Assembly: GCF_029852145.1 (NCBI RefSeq)
Contig: NC_079978.1
Span: 5,208,001-5,272,000 of the forward strand
Direction of reading: 5' to 3'
Origin: Microplitis mediator
Taxonomy: Eukaryota > Arthropoda > Insecta > Hymenoptera > Braconidae
DNA: 64,000 bases
Below are positions 10,843 through 23,600 of the stretch, one piece after another (the stretch's first letter is position 1; each line of letters starts with the position of its first letter). Position numbers and translations under genes: made by a program. Below the pieces are notes generated by a model, which saw only the letters and a list, made by a program, of their open reading frames with translations, was not told the origin of the DNA and made no database searches.

Positions 10843-12511
10843 TATATAAACTATAATAATAAAATCCAACGGTAATAAAATATACATTAATTAGATATTT
10901 AAATTAATAATATATACTAAGTCGCGATGTGTCGTTGTATTTGATACATGGCTTTATATCAATGCAGTCAAAAAAAAAAAATTAAATATCTTTGTTGATT
11001 TGAAAATATTATTAACATTACGATTATAAATATCAATTATTAAAAAATTAAAGCATAAGTGTATATATATATTTATGACTATATACATATACGTATTAAA
11101 TATGTGTATATATATGAATAGATTTTTGTTTTTTCATATTTATCGAGGTGAAGTACAACTTGCCATATGTTTATATTTTATTTAATGTTTCGAGTGTAAT
11201 TATTTCCAATGATCAATTTTTTTTTTTTTTTAAGAACAAAGTTAATTATTAAGATTTATAAAAAGTTTAATTTATACAAAAAATGATTACGTGCATTCCT
11301 TTATAAAACTAAAGAAACATAAAATAATTTTAATGTTTTGTTTAAATGAGAAGACTAAATTTAGTCTGCAGTAGAAGATTTAATTTTATTTAATTTCTTT
11401 TTTTTTATTATACGTAATCATATTTATTTTTATATAGAAAATATAATATATATAATGTTATATAATACGATATATATTTATTTATTATATTATATTTAGA
11501 CATTTCGTGATTTTTTTTTAATGATATGGGAATAGGGGTACTTCAGATTAACTAATTATTAATTATTATTAATTGATTAATTAACAATCTAATGCATTTG
11601 TCGGACATGTGGTCACGGATATGTGATGTATATTATTATTAATGTGATTGTTTTACACGTCACTAAATTACTGTTAACGATAAAATGAATGAAAAAAAAA
11701 AGATCAATCAACTTACCATTAAGTACAAGAAAAATAAAACGAAAAAAAATGCATACGGATATTTAAGTCCATATAAATAATTATAAATTAAAAGAAAAGT
11801 TACCGCGGTGATCTTATATTAATAATTATATACATTTAATAATTAATGACAGTTGTAATTATTTATGTTTGTATGTAATAAGAGGGAAAAACGTTGAATA
11901 GACGATTTAAAAAAATAAATAATGAGATAAATGGACCAGAATTATTTACGTTAATGTTTGATGTTAAGGAAAAATAATAAAGAAACAAAGTTCTGATATA
12001 CATTTTACAATACTGACTAATTATTAGGGTAAGATAAATAAAATCGTTTATTTTTAGTTGTTTGTATGGCATACTCTTTTTTTGAGAGACCGCATTGTAC
12101 ACAAGTAAAAAATAGTTATTTAAATTATTATTATTAATTATTGATTATTAACTAATTCATCTAAACAATATAATATTTAAATATTAATTATTATTATGAG
12201 TAATTAATAAATGCAATAGATCAAGTCTTTATTAAATTTAAATTTAAATTGCAGTAGGATAGATGACCAATTAATATTTTAAAAACAAAATATATATTTA
12301 ATATTTAAATAAATAAATAAAACAAGATACATCGATATGTGAATTTGAGTCTAAGCATTTTACGAATCGCGATGCTTTTGCTGTATACTTTTTTTTCGGG
12401 TTTATCCTTGCCCATTTGTACTGTTCCCAGATTAATTGTTTACAAATACTACTTTTTTTTGTTTTTAAATTGAACAAACTTGCATTTTCTTCAGTTGTCA
12501 TTATAGTTATT
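10843..12511. other. AT-rich noncoding DNA downstream of the RNF144-like coding region
   Basis: It probably holds 3' UTR, and also intron if the alternative exon at 14643 is used. Long T and A runs and TATA repeats are present. No convincing reading frame was seen on either strand. Confidence 0.4.
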
Positions 12512-13289
12512 AGGGGTGTGAAAATCCTGTTCGAATTGAATAATTTGAATTTTTGAATTATTTGTAACTTTACAAATTACTCGATTCGAATCAAGAAAAT
12601 TCCAATTAGTTCAAATATTAAATTTTTATTTAACGGAAAGCTTACACTGAAAAATCGGGATTACGGTTTTTATTTAAATTCAAATTCATTCCGTCACTCA
12701 GAATTTCGGAGTTTAAAAAAAAATCACCGCATACGGAGTAAATAAGGAGTTTGTTTTTTTAGCGGTGATTTTGGAGTGAACTGGATTTTATTTAAGTCCA
12801 CATTTACTCTGATTCGTAGTTTTAATATTAAAATAAAGTTCCCTTCGGAGTAAATAAACAGTCATCCAGTCTTCAGTCACTCCGGATTTAATCTGCGTTC
12901 ACTCCGTAAATGTTTTACAGTCTAGTTTTTAAAGTAACCAAAAATGAGCTCTATATTTACCTCTGACAAAAGTTTGAATTATTAGAAAAAATGATGTACC
13001 TGAAGATCAGAACTTTTTTCGCGCAACAAATTGAAAAAAACTTGTGATTTGACTGCTTTAGGGATAATTGGGGGTGACTAAAATTTTCGGCTAACATACG
13101 AGCGCCTGTGCGAAACATTTCAGATATCTAGATCCAGTAAATTTTTCAATTATCATTGTGTTTTTTTATTTCAGTATCGCGAGAAACGTTTCGATCTTCA
13201 GGTACATAAAAAATGTTACAATTTCCAGTCGTTCAAAAGAATAATTCATCATTCGAAAACTTACACGGAGAAATTATTCTCGTTTGAAA

Positions 13290-13486
13290 TACTATGGTGC
13301 CATAGTAAAATCTGACCGTGTTGGCCACCTGCGGAAATATAAATGAACACATGGAAAAATTACGATGACCATGTTACAAACTGTAACCATTGTAAATTTT
13401 ACTACGGTCATTGTAATTTTTCCATGTTTTCGTTTCATTTTCCGTCAGGTAGTCAACATAGTCCGGCTTTACTATGACACCATAAC
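13290..13486. repeat. Foldback element, about 80-bp imperfect arms
   Basis: The left arm begins ACTATGGTGCCATAGTAAA and contains ACATGGAAAAATTACGATGA. The right arm contains the complementary TCATTGTAATTTTTCCATGT and ends ACTATGACACCATAAC. Arms agree at most positions with a short central spacer. A transcript would fold into one long hairpin. Confidence 0.75.
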
Positions 13487-13500
13487 ATTTCCGGTATCAG

Positions 13501-13658
13501 GCGTTTTGAGCACCTGACAAAATATCCCCGACAAAATATCTCCGACAAAATATCTCCGGACAAAATATCCCCATGAAAAGAAAGCAAAAATAGTGAAAAA
13601 AACTGACACAAAACTGGGGATATTTTGTCGGGGATATTTTGTCAAGTGCTCAAAACGC
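13501..13658. repeat. Foldback element with 43-bp near-perfect arms built of ACAAAATATC repeats
   Basis: GCGTTTTGAGCACCTGACAA at 13501 pairs with TTGTCAAGTGCTCAAAACGC at 13639-13658 with a single mismatch, and pairing continues inward through two GACAAAATATCCCC units. The left half carries four tandem copies of that unit and the right half two. Confidence 0.8.
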
Positions 13659-14642
13659 ATGGAACCAACATTTCCGAATAATTGGTAAATTTGAACAATT
13701 AGCACACCCTTAATAATTATATATTTTATACTCGTTATTATTATTTATATTATTTTTCTTTTTAAACTCAATTTCTTTGTGCCGTATGATATCCTTTTTA
13801 CTGCCTTATAATACCAGCTTCCTTCTTTTTACGTCGTATAAATGCCAAAGAGGTTGTATATTCTCATTTATCAGTAAAACGCGGCACGTTGATAAATGAC
13901 GATGGTAACGTGCAACTAATCTATGATAAAAGAAAAAAAATTAAAAAGTTTAAAAAAAAAAATGAATAGAAAAAATAAACAAACATTGAAAGTTTCTATT
14001 ATTTTACAAATGTAAAAAAAAAAATTTGTACCCTTGCCGTAGTAAAACTCCATAAAACGGAGAATGTTTGTTTGTTTATTTATTTTATTTATTTGAATGT
14101 TTGTTTTTAAAAATGTAATCGAAAGATAAAACAACTAAAAGTTATAACTATTATTATTACTATTAATAATGTCAACACATTCCAGTGGAATGGATAAAAT
14201 CTTGATGCTCTGCATTAAAAAAAATAACGTAGGCATGTTGTACATAATAAAATTATTTAGGAAAAAGAAAATTAAAAAAGTTGTTTTTCGTCATCAATTC
14301 GCCAACACATAAAAATATTTTCCCGCCTCCATATTCCTATTTTTTAAAAATAAAGTAAATGAATAAGTTTAGAAAAAAAATGAAAAGAAATTGAGGAAAT
14401 TCATTAAAATTTCTCTCTTGAATTTTTTGACGGACTAGTTTAGAGGTAACCCTTCTTCGTCTTCAATTATTTTATACCCTCGCTTACCGGTACACGTTTA
14501 TTTTTTATTATTATTTTTGTTAAATTTATTTTTTTTTAATTTATACCGAATATATATACGTATATATCTATATATATATCTTTTTTTCCCATTTTCTCCA
14601 TCGTATTTTTAATTCTCGTTGAATTTTTTTTTTTATTTGCAG

Positions 14643-14697
14643 CCCGAGTCGTCGGGGCGTGAGTATTTTTCGGTGGAAAAGGAAAATACGCGGTTGA
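14643..14697 (+). CDS. Candidate alternative last coding exon of the RNF144-like gene
   Basis: A very strong acceptor (long T tract, then tttgcag ending at 14642) precedes this sequence. If the GTAAGT donor at 10808 is used, reading continues in phase as PSRRGVSIFRWKRKIRG and then TGA, replacing the stop at 10809-10811 and giving about 530 aa with a basic tail. Only the phase match and splice signals support this. The acceptor could equally start an untranslated exon. Confidence 0.3.
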
Positions 14698-17600
14698 TGG
14701 TGTAAGTGCACATCCATATATAAATTTTTTTATATTTTTTTTAGTGAATACATGTATGTGTATATATTTTGTTCACATACATAAGTGTACGTTGACGTGA
14801 GTGCAATAGGATGGCTGGCGGCTTGAGGCATGCTCAGCACTCCCGCGTGTTGGAGTCCAAATAGATGCAGGTGTATAATAGAGAGAAGCTTGTAAAGAGT
14901 GTGGAAGACTGGTGGTTGTAGGAGAAAGAAGAAAGTAGAAAGCGTTAAAAAAAGTTAGCGAGTGAGGGAGAGAAAGAGTGAGGGCTTTCGGTGAGTATGA
15001 GAAGAGAATGAGAAAGAGATGATAAAAAAGAGGAGAGGAGCTTGGAAAAAAGAGTTGGTGGCAGCGGGGGTGGTTGGTTAGGAGTAGTAGGTCCGGCCGG
15101 TCGATATATCAGGGCTCGGGTGCAGCTGTCTGTCAGGCACGCGGACTCCACGCTAGACGACGTCGGGCCAGTGAGAAAAAATCGCTCACTGGTGCTTCTG
15201 GGTAATTTTTCATCGTTGTGCAGCGGACGACAGAAGCGCCGTGATGGCATATACGTATATACATATATAATATATATAATATAGAAGGGGCGACGTTGCC
15301 ACAGACCATGGCATACCAAGTAAAAGCGGGCACTGCTACCCCCGCTTAGTGTGCCCGTCTTTTTCGTCTTACCCGCACCCTCTTCGGCAGCGGGAGCGGG
15401 AGCAGCAGCAGTAACAACCCCATGCCAGCTCTGCCACCCACTACCTCTTACCCTCTACATACCTCTCAACTCTCTACCTCTATCTCTACATCCACATTCG
15501 CAGCTTACCCACACTCAGTCGACCACTATCGCGAATTCTCCCCCAAATGGAACCCTGCATATATACTACACTACTCGTATGTGTATAAGTTTTTACCCGC
15601 ACAAATGTACATACACAGTAGTACAGTAGACGTCGAACAAGGCGTCCCGACGGCGTTGCGAACCCTGCAGCCTCAACCACCCTCTTTCCTCTTTCCTCTT
15701 TCGTTCCCCAATCCACCATTCCTGGGGTAGTAAAAGTATAAAAGAGTGGGGTGGATCGATTTTTACTGGGGCAACTGCTGCCCCCCTATGTCCCCTACCT
15801 GCATTCGTCCACCCCCTGATGGTGCCTCTTTCCTCCGAGCCACCTCTTTTTTTTCTCTTCCTCTTCCTCTTTTTCTGAATACTACTACTACAACTACACC
15901 TTCTACTACTACTACCAGCTCTTCATCCTCATCCTCTGGCTCTTCGTCGGCCCCCTCGTCCTCTCCCCAGCCCCCTCTGCACTCGCCTCTTTTTCCTCTG
16001 CTTGCTTTTTACCATCGTACATATACATATATATACCTTCTGAATTTTTTCTCTCTACTTTTCGTAGGCACTTGCCTCACCGTCTAACTACTATCATATA
16101 TAGGTATACACCGACATGTACCCTCTGTAACCCTCTCTGCACCTATCGCGCCCGCTCACGTTCTAATGCACCGTCTAGCTGCGAACTCTTCAAGGGGACA
16201 CTCCATGTACCACCTTTCCAACCACTCATCTCCGATTTTTCTTAATAACCCTGCTGAAATTCTATGCCAATGATTATTTTTTACATTTTTTTTACAACTT
16301 AAATTAAGTGTTTTTTTTTTGTATTTTTATTCATTCACTTTTAGAATTTTGTGTTTTTTCTTCTTCTTTCTATTTTTTTTTGTGTGGAAAAAAAATAAGA
16401 AAAAAACAATAATTTTATTAGCACAAGTTACAAGTGACAATGGTTTGAGGCCGGAGAAAGGATGAGAAGAAATGAAAGTGAGGAAGCCAAAAGATGAGGT
16501 CATGGGCAACGAAGAAGTTTGTTGTTACTGGCGAGGTTCGAGTAGAGTGAAGGAACTCTCTTGCTCCAGGAGGAACAATGCGAGAAAGTACTATATACGA
16601 TAATAATAAAAGGAAGAAAAGGAAAAACAAGCAAAGACGGCTAAGAAGAAGAAGAAAAAGGAATATAACTGGGGTGCGGTTATGGAATTCAGGGGCGCTT
16701 CAACTTGTTTTGCTTGTTTGTACTCTTTTTTAGTTATTTTTTAGTATTTTTTATTTTTTTACTCCAAGAAGTAAGAATCGCGTCGTACAGCAGGCAACTG
16801 GTCTGAATGGACCCAACGGTAGTCACTTGCCCCACTAGTGCCCTACTCTACTCTTCTTCCTCATCTTATTCTCTCCGCTTTTATAATACTTCTTTTTCTT
16901 TAACCGCCAGAGCTCGTTCACTTGCTAGCCCTCTTCTTATTCTTCTTATTCTTACTCCATACTACAACTGCTGATGGTGATGTTTCTGATACTCCTACTT
17001 CACCACCTCCTTCACCTTTGTCACCTCCGCGAGACTTTCCGGCGCTTCCGAGTCTCACATTCCCATAAGTTGTCTCTTTCATAAAATCAAACGTTACCCA
17101 TTTCATTGTTCCCAGCTTCATCCATTCCATTGTAATTACAAATATAATCATAATTATAATAACAATCACCCAGAAAAAAATCATTTCTTGGCGCAAAATA
17201 TTATTAGAATTTTAAATTTAAAAAAAAATTTTTTTGTGCTCTAAGAAAATTTACTCTCGCTCCAAGAAATTTTTTCTTTTCAATTCATAATACGAAGAAT
17301 TTTCATGATACTGAAGTTAGCAGACGTCTAATAATTTTTGGATTTTTTTTTAAACAATAAATTATAAAAAAAAAAATTTTTGAAAAAATTGCACCTATAG
17401 TTTATTAAATTTTTTACATGTGCATATTTTTATTTTATTTTTTTACAATTCATTTGTTGAAATACGAAAATTCAAAAATTTTTAAATGTCTGCTAACTTC
17501 ATGATTATAGAATTTTTTTAGGACAAGTAAAAATTTCTTACACCAAAAAATTATTTTTCTTCCCTAGTCGAAAAATAGAATCTCATTTAAACCTCTTTAG

Positions 17601-20400
17601 AGGTTCTAAAATATTTATCTTTACCGCGTAAATTTGAATTTGAAATTGAGGTTCAATTTTTCTACCCAGGTTCTTATCTGTGCCCATAATTAATTAACCA
17701 TTCGTCAGTTGAATCTTGATTTTTTTTTGGCTGTCAAAGTTATTAATATAAAATATGCCAACAAGTACCGATGGATAAGCGAGCCGGCTTTGTTGATGAA
17801 TTAGTTAGTTGCATGATTGGTCATATAACAAGGTACTGCCGTGAAATAATAATTGAAAACAGCTAGTGTTGTATTTAACAATAGTAACAACAAAGAAAGT
17901 CATGGTGTATTTTTTTAAACCAGTCATCTGTGGTTAAAAATTATTCCACCTGGCCGAAAGTTTTCCAGTTTGACACACAATCAAGTGTTGAAGCGATAAT
18001 TCATATAATAACACCAACGATGACCCAACAAACATTTTATTAGGTGTTTGTATATACACCACTGACGATTAGACACAATATATCGGCTCATTGATTTCAA
18101 CTTTGTTTTTTTTCTTTTTCCTTATTTTTTTTTTTTTTTTTTTTTTTTTTCGTGTTCTGTCTATCTATTACAATATCATCCACCGTCTATTTTTATATTC
18201 AATAAGTTACAATGCTTCTTTTTTTTCATGTAACTCATTTACACTTTATTTAACATAGTCCGCCTCCTCTGCATGTTTACTTACTCCGAGATATTTTTAA
18301 AACATACGTACATTTGGTGTGTACCCTCTATGGAAATATAAAAAATTTTTACCTCAATAATTGTTTGCAAATATTTTTACTATGTGTAATTGCGATTCCC
18401 AGAGAACGTAAACATCACTTTTTGTGATGCACATATATATATAAATTTTTTTTCGCACTGAAATTGATAAAAAAATGAAAAAAAAAGGGGACGAAAAAAT
18501 ATTGTCTTTAGCAAAAAAGTGAATCTTGATTCGTAAATATTTAGTTTTTATATTTATAGATAAAAAAATTTAAATAGACGTAAATATTGTAGATAGGCGG
18601 GCAAAGTTTGGATAGATTGGAGTAAGTTTTGAGTAGTAGTCGGACAAGTACCGCGATCTTTTCTTCGAGATATCTTTCCAGTTGAGTCCAGCGGAATATG
18701 TATCTGATGCTCCAGGAGTTGAAGGATGATGCTGGAAGGCTTCACAAATAAATACATATATATATATATATATATAGGTACGTAGGTATATATGAGCTGG
18801 TTCCATCACACACATACATAACACAGGATAGGATGAAATGAAAAGAAGTAGGGGTTTTTCGCGTCATCAGAGCCTGCAGTTGCACTGTACAGGAGCACAG
18901 ATACACATTGGCTCTCCTTTGCCAACTCTCCTCCCAGAAACTCACATTTACTCTCTTTAATTCTCCAGCTCTCTCTCTTTCAGATCCTCGCAGGCATCCT
19001 CTCGCTCTGACAACCGGGCGGTAAACAAAAACTCGGTTGCAGCGTTGTCGGATCTTCCCGCTCCTCGTTGACTCCACCTCCCATTGGCTACCGGATTTTT
19101 CTTTCTATTTTCTTTTGCCTCTTCCAACCTACTCTACGACCTCCCTCTTTTACTCTTTCTCTTTCTCTCACTACACACCTACTTATAACATCGAATACCC
19201 AAGTTTATGTTGTAGTTTTAGTGTAGTAGTACCAGTAGTTCCAGTACACCAGACTAGTACACAGTCTAGAGGGTCTGCCAGCAAGGATACAGCAGTCGCG
19301 GATTTTTACCGTCGTTTTATTCGCACAAAATGAGCTTGATATCAAGCACCAAGTAGTTGATGCTGCTGGACAATTTTAAGCGACCCAACTTGTAATAGAT
19401 AACCATTGACTATGACTACGACAACATTTGCTGTTGATGCTGTTACTGCTACTGAAATTATGAAGACCAGCAAGAAGATGATGATGATGATGATGATGGC
19501 AGACTGAGAAGAGTAAAGGGCGTGATAGATGTTGAGGAATTTCTTTGGTTCCTTTGCTCAGACTATTATACTAAAAAATACAAGCAACATCTCCCACCAT
19601 TTTGTTAGCCAAGCAACGACGTCTCGTCTCATCCATGCACCTTCGTGACTCCCCTTCTTCTTCTTTCTCCTATTTCTCAGCCCCTTTTTTCGCCCAATCT
19701 TTCTTACTCCCTCTCAGAACCGAGAAGTATCCCTCATTTTTTTCCCCTCCTTTACATTCGCGAATTGCACCTAGAGTCAACAGAGCCAAGAAGGATAAGG
19801 AGAAGTAGTAGGAAAATAAAATAAGAAAAAGTAAGTAAGAGACCGAGGGAGAGACGAATACGAAAACACGCGAATTCTCCGAACTCCCCGTAAACGTCTC
19901 GATGACTTTGCCACTGATGTCCTCTCACCCTTTCTATCTTTTTTTACTTAAATCCTCTTTCTCTCTCTTCTCTTTTTTTATTTTTTATCAGCAAACTCAC
20001 GTTTCAAGTACCCGGCTTACAGTTTTGTAGGTTTAAATTAGGTTGCGTTCTACAATCGGTGAGCGTTAACTGAATCCTTAATTACTATTCTGATTGCATT
20101 TTCTCCGTCCCCTGTTGTTATATACATACATATATAAATATATAGAATCAGGTATTTCTCATTAACGTCAAAATGGAGCTCTGCGCTTATAAATAAAAAA
20201 TGAATTTCGATTCTTATAATATTTAAATTCATTAGTCTGAATTGAATCGTTTTCATATGAGGAATTAGTTGTCGCGACAGTCGTCGTCGTAATGATGCGT
20301 AGCGTGCGGTAGTATCTTATAGTTATCCTGAGTAACCACTGGCGTAGCGCGACAGTTTTGATTCGCGCGTATCCACATTACACATAACGCGTGAGCGACA
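14698..20400. other. Noncoding domain with purine-rich and pyrimidine-rich tracts, upstream of the zinc-finger gene
   Basis: 14880-15060 is purine-rich, while 15350-16010 and 19090-19190 are strongly C+T-rich on this strand. The many open frames here follow from that skew and look like serine/proline/leucine-rich noise. About 15070-15240 is a CG-containing, promoter-like island with the inverted repeat CAGTGAG/CTCACTG at about 15170-15192. A 26-base T run ends at 18150. No exon can be supported. Confidence 0.45.
17304..17510. mobile_element. MITE family B ('GAAGTTAGCNGAC'), full copy
   Basis: The left end is TGATACTGAAGTTAGCAGAC and the right end is GTCTGCTAACTTCATGATTA, an inverted repeat. 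Interior blocks AATTGCACCTATAG and TACATGTGCAT recur in the copies near 4670-4790 and 62690-63012. It is flanked by aagaaatttttt motifs of another repeat, so it may have inserted into that repeat. Confidence 0.75.
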
Positions 20401-20632
20401 CGGCGAGACGGCGGATTCCCCGCTGGTAGTTCGCAGCTCGCAGCTCGCAGCTCATATCGTATCGGCCTAAGGGACGTAGTTGTCGTCGTCGCTCGCGGAA
20501 ACAGCACACGCTGGTGTGTGTTATATAGAAATAAAGATCGCTAGAGCCATCTTGCGATATTTAAAGAGATTGACCGTACGCCGTACGTAAAAAACAGTAT
20601 GGCCGAAACTGTTGATCTGAGCAATATCATAG
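20401..20632 (+). promoter_or_regulatory. GC-rich promoter-like island with a possible first coding exon
   Basis: CG-rich sequence with a three-fold cgcagct repeat (about 20429-20451) and tcg runs leads to an ATG at 20599 (MAETVDLSNII). A split after 20632 would leave phase 1, the phase required by the zinc-finger terminal exons. However, the donor there (GTCGAA) is poor. Without splicing the frame ends after 20 codons. It is best read as a candidate distal promoter and leader. Confidence 0.3.
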
Positions 20633-23600
20633 GTCGAATTAAATGTGTGCTATCACAATAATAACGTTATAACAAGGAGCCAAATGAAACATAACAATTA
20701 CTTACATCAGGTAATAATCATCATAACCTTATAACTTAAATTTTACTCTATAAAGTTATACTGTTATTTAGAGCGAGTTTAAACTATACGTGAATGAATT
20801 ATATTCGAGTTGAGGTGCGGAAATAAGAGGTTAGCCAAAACCAGTGTATGTATACTAAGAGCGGTCGAGAGTTCCTTCGTGATATATAAATATATATATA
20901 TATAGGTAGATAGACTAGTATACTAAAGTAGCTTAGCGCGGGCTAACTTTGAAATTGGTTTACGCCTCTTGTTTTACCTATTCTGTTTGCGGAGCTATGA
21001 CCCGAAATCTCTCCACCCCCTTGTTCGTTTTGCTGAGGAAAGTCTTGCAGCAGCCCTGTCTCTCTCACCAGCTTTTCCACTTATCTATTTCTATCTCTTT
21101 TTATCTCACAGTGAGTCTATCCGGCGAGTCTTGAACGAACCTCCTCGTCGTTCAACCCATGTGCCATAAGCTGACTCCATGCAACTATTGCGTCGACCTG
21201 TTGCGCTTCATTCATTTTAGTACTGATTCACTACCTGACCCGTCCCTTTACTTGGATGACGCGTTTACCCGCGCGAAACTGCTAAAGTTTCGATACTAAC
21301 AGCCCAACGAGTACAACAAAACCTCGACAACTACCTTACAAGTACGGCCACCAACCAGACCGGAGCAGAGACTCAGACACTCTGACCTGCGTTTTCCATC
21401 ATCGCCCTTCCGCCCGCACCCTCATAAAAATCTTTTACTTAAACTTTTGTTGTCTGTATACATTTGACAATTGCCGGAGTTTTCAGACAGGGAAAACCCG
21501 GAGGTTAACTATTTTCCAGTTACAATAATACAATAGCATTCAACACGCCCTCTCTTTCAACAATGCCGACAATAACAACAAAAAATAATTTTATTTAAAT
21601 AACTTTAAATTACTTGTTAAATGATGCGGTCATACTTTATTTACTTTATTTATTTTAAAGTCATTCTGTTTTTTTTTTGTATAGAATACAAAGGCGCGAA
21701 GTTTAAACAACAGCAGTAACAGCAACAAAAACAAAAATAACAACAAGAACTAGCATTGTATGGTTACTGTATGTCTGTGATTTTGGGGCAACAGGTGTAC
21801 ACAATACGTGCATGCATAATGCAAACACCACACGCGTTATTCGATGCGCTGCACGCGTACCACTAGTAGATGGCTCTGGTGGTGGCACTCGCGGCAGCAA
21901 ACCCATCACCCACACATTAAATCGCCGTTATTAAATTTACATATCCGAGGAGAGCGTGCGAATTAAGCTATTTGTTTGCTAATTTTATGTCGACCCTCGC
22001 GCTCTATGGGTTTATAAACGTCTCAGTCTCTTTTGCTCCCGTATATATATATATATATATACTACATACATATGCGTTACACTCTTGCTGTGTATTTAAA
22101 CTTTAACTTGTTATTACTTTATTCTTTTACTCTGAAACATTTATGTAATATATGTAATACTGTAATGTATAATGTATATTATAATAAATGGATTAGTGTA
22201 ATAAGTGTAATAATAATGTGGAGAAAAAAGCGCGAATTTATTCACGCAGGCACGCGTTTATGTTTACAGTCATGCGAATATATACATATGTATGTGCGTA
22301 CATTTATATCTTTATTATTATCATTATTATTTATATATGTGGATATATATATAAATGAGATGAGGGTGAACGCAAGTTCATGACAAAGACACTACCGGAT
22401 AATTAAAACTTTGCACGAGCAAAGATAGTTTGGCGGGTTGCCATCCTCGAGTAGTGTATGGGTTTGTTTCTTTTCTTTCTTGAGCTTGTCGTCGCACGTT
22501 CACCTTTCTTTTCTTTTGATTTTTCATCTCTATTTACCCGCGTTACTTTATTTACTTTTTTTAGTTTACTCCTTTTTTTTCCCGGCTGATTCGCTCGACC
22601 GTGGCTGCCAAACTCTTGACGTTCCCCTCGTTGTTTTCTTGTACTTTTTATTATCATTATTTTTTTTTTATCTTCAGGTTTTTTATTTTTCGCTAAAGTC
22701 TTTTTCCGTGTGTTGTTTATTTTTTTTTACGACTTGATACACTTTTCGCTTGACTATCGTGCTCACGTTGCTGCAGTGGTAAAGACGAAAGAAAAACCTT
22801 GGGTATGCGGTTCAGGAGGTCGTCCAAACTAGAACGCTCTACGACTTTAACCTTCTCTCTTTTTATATACATCTACATATATATATAAATACAGACAGAC
22901 ATATGCACCCTTGAGTTTTGGTCATTACCAAGATATTAACTTTAAATTTAATTAATATTTTCTTCTCTGTAATTATATTTTACAAATCAAAAGTTATAAC
23001 ATTAAATTTAAATGATAAAGGAGTAAAATTAATAACAATAATAATTATAAATAATAATAAAAAAAATTGAAATTAAAAATAAAACCGAGAATGCAGATAA
23101 TTATTTCGCAAAGAAAATGAGAAAGTAGCGCAATTTCGTGCACGAGTGATTAGCTCGATTTTCTCATTTAAAAAAAAAAAGGAAGAACAAATAGTTACCC
23201 CGAAAAAAAAATAAATGTATATAGAAAGAGAGAAAAATAATTGCTACAAAAATAGGTAGAGGTGGTGGTAGTGGTGCAGTGACTAAAGAGAATGAAGAAT
23301 GCACCGCGATCGAGGGAATTATTTTGGTACATATAAAACTGGTGGCATCCCGCTGGCATTAAGTAAAGCAAATGCTGGTTAAGGAGGTGCGGCCTTATAC
23401 CTTGTACCTGATATAACAGTGGTATCTGCTGTGTAGTGTATAGTGCGGGATTGCCTACTCTTGGATGATAGGATAGGCCAGGGCAGGGTGTAGGATAATA
23501 CAACGAACCAAGTAAAGTCAGCTAAGCGGAGTTGGCGAGTAAGCAAGCAAGCAAGTAAAGAGGGAAAAAGACAAGTTAAGAGTTAGGATCGCTACAGTGC

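Larger units (their letters stand above)
12512..13710. mobile_element. hAT-like non-autonomous element (relic) with nested foldbacks
   Basis: The left end AGGGGTGTGAAAAT and the right end ATTAGCACACCCT are imperfect terminal inverted repeats of the AGGGGTGTG type common in hAT elements. Flanking 8-mers tagttatt (12504-12511) and taataatt (13711-13718) agree at 6 of 8 positions, as expected for a decayed 8-bp target duplication. The interior contains repeated cggagtaaat-like motifs (about 12700-12920), two foldbacks (13290-13486, 13501-13658) and no transposase frame. Confidence 0.5.

Noticed and set aside
15351..16087. Ser/Pro/Thr-rich frames on the plus strand
   Set aside because: They follow from C+T-rich composition. 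Three overlapping frames are open at once and none has suitable splice signals.
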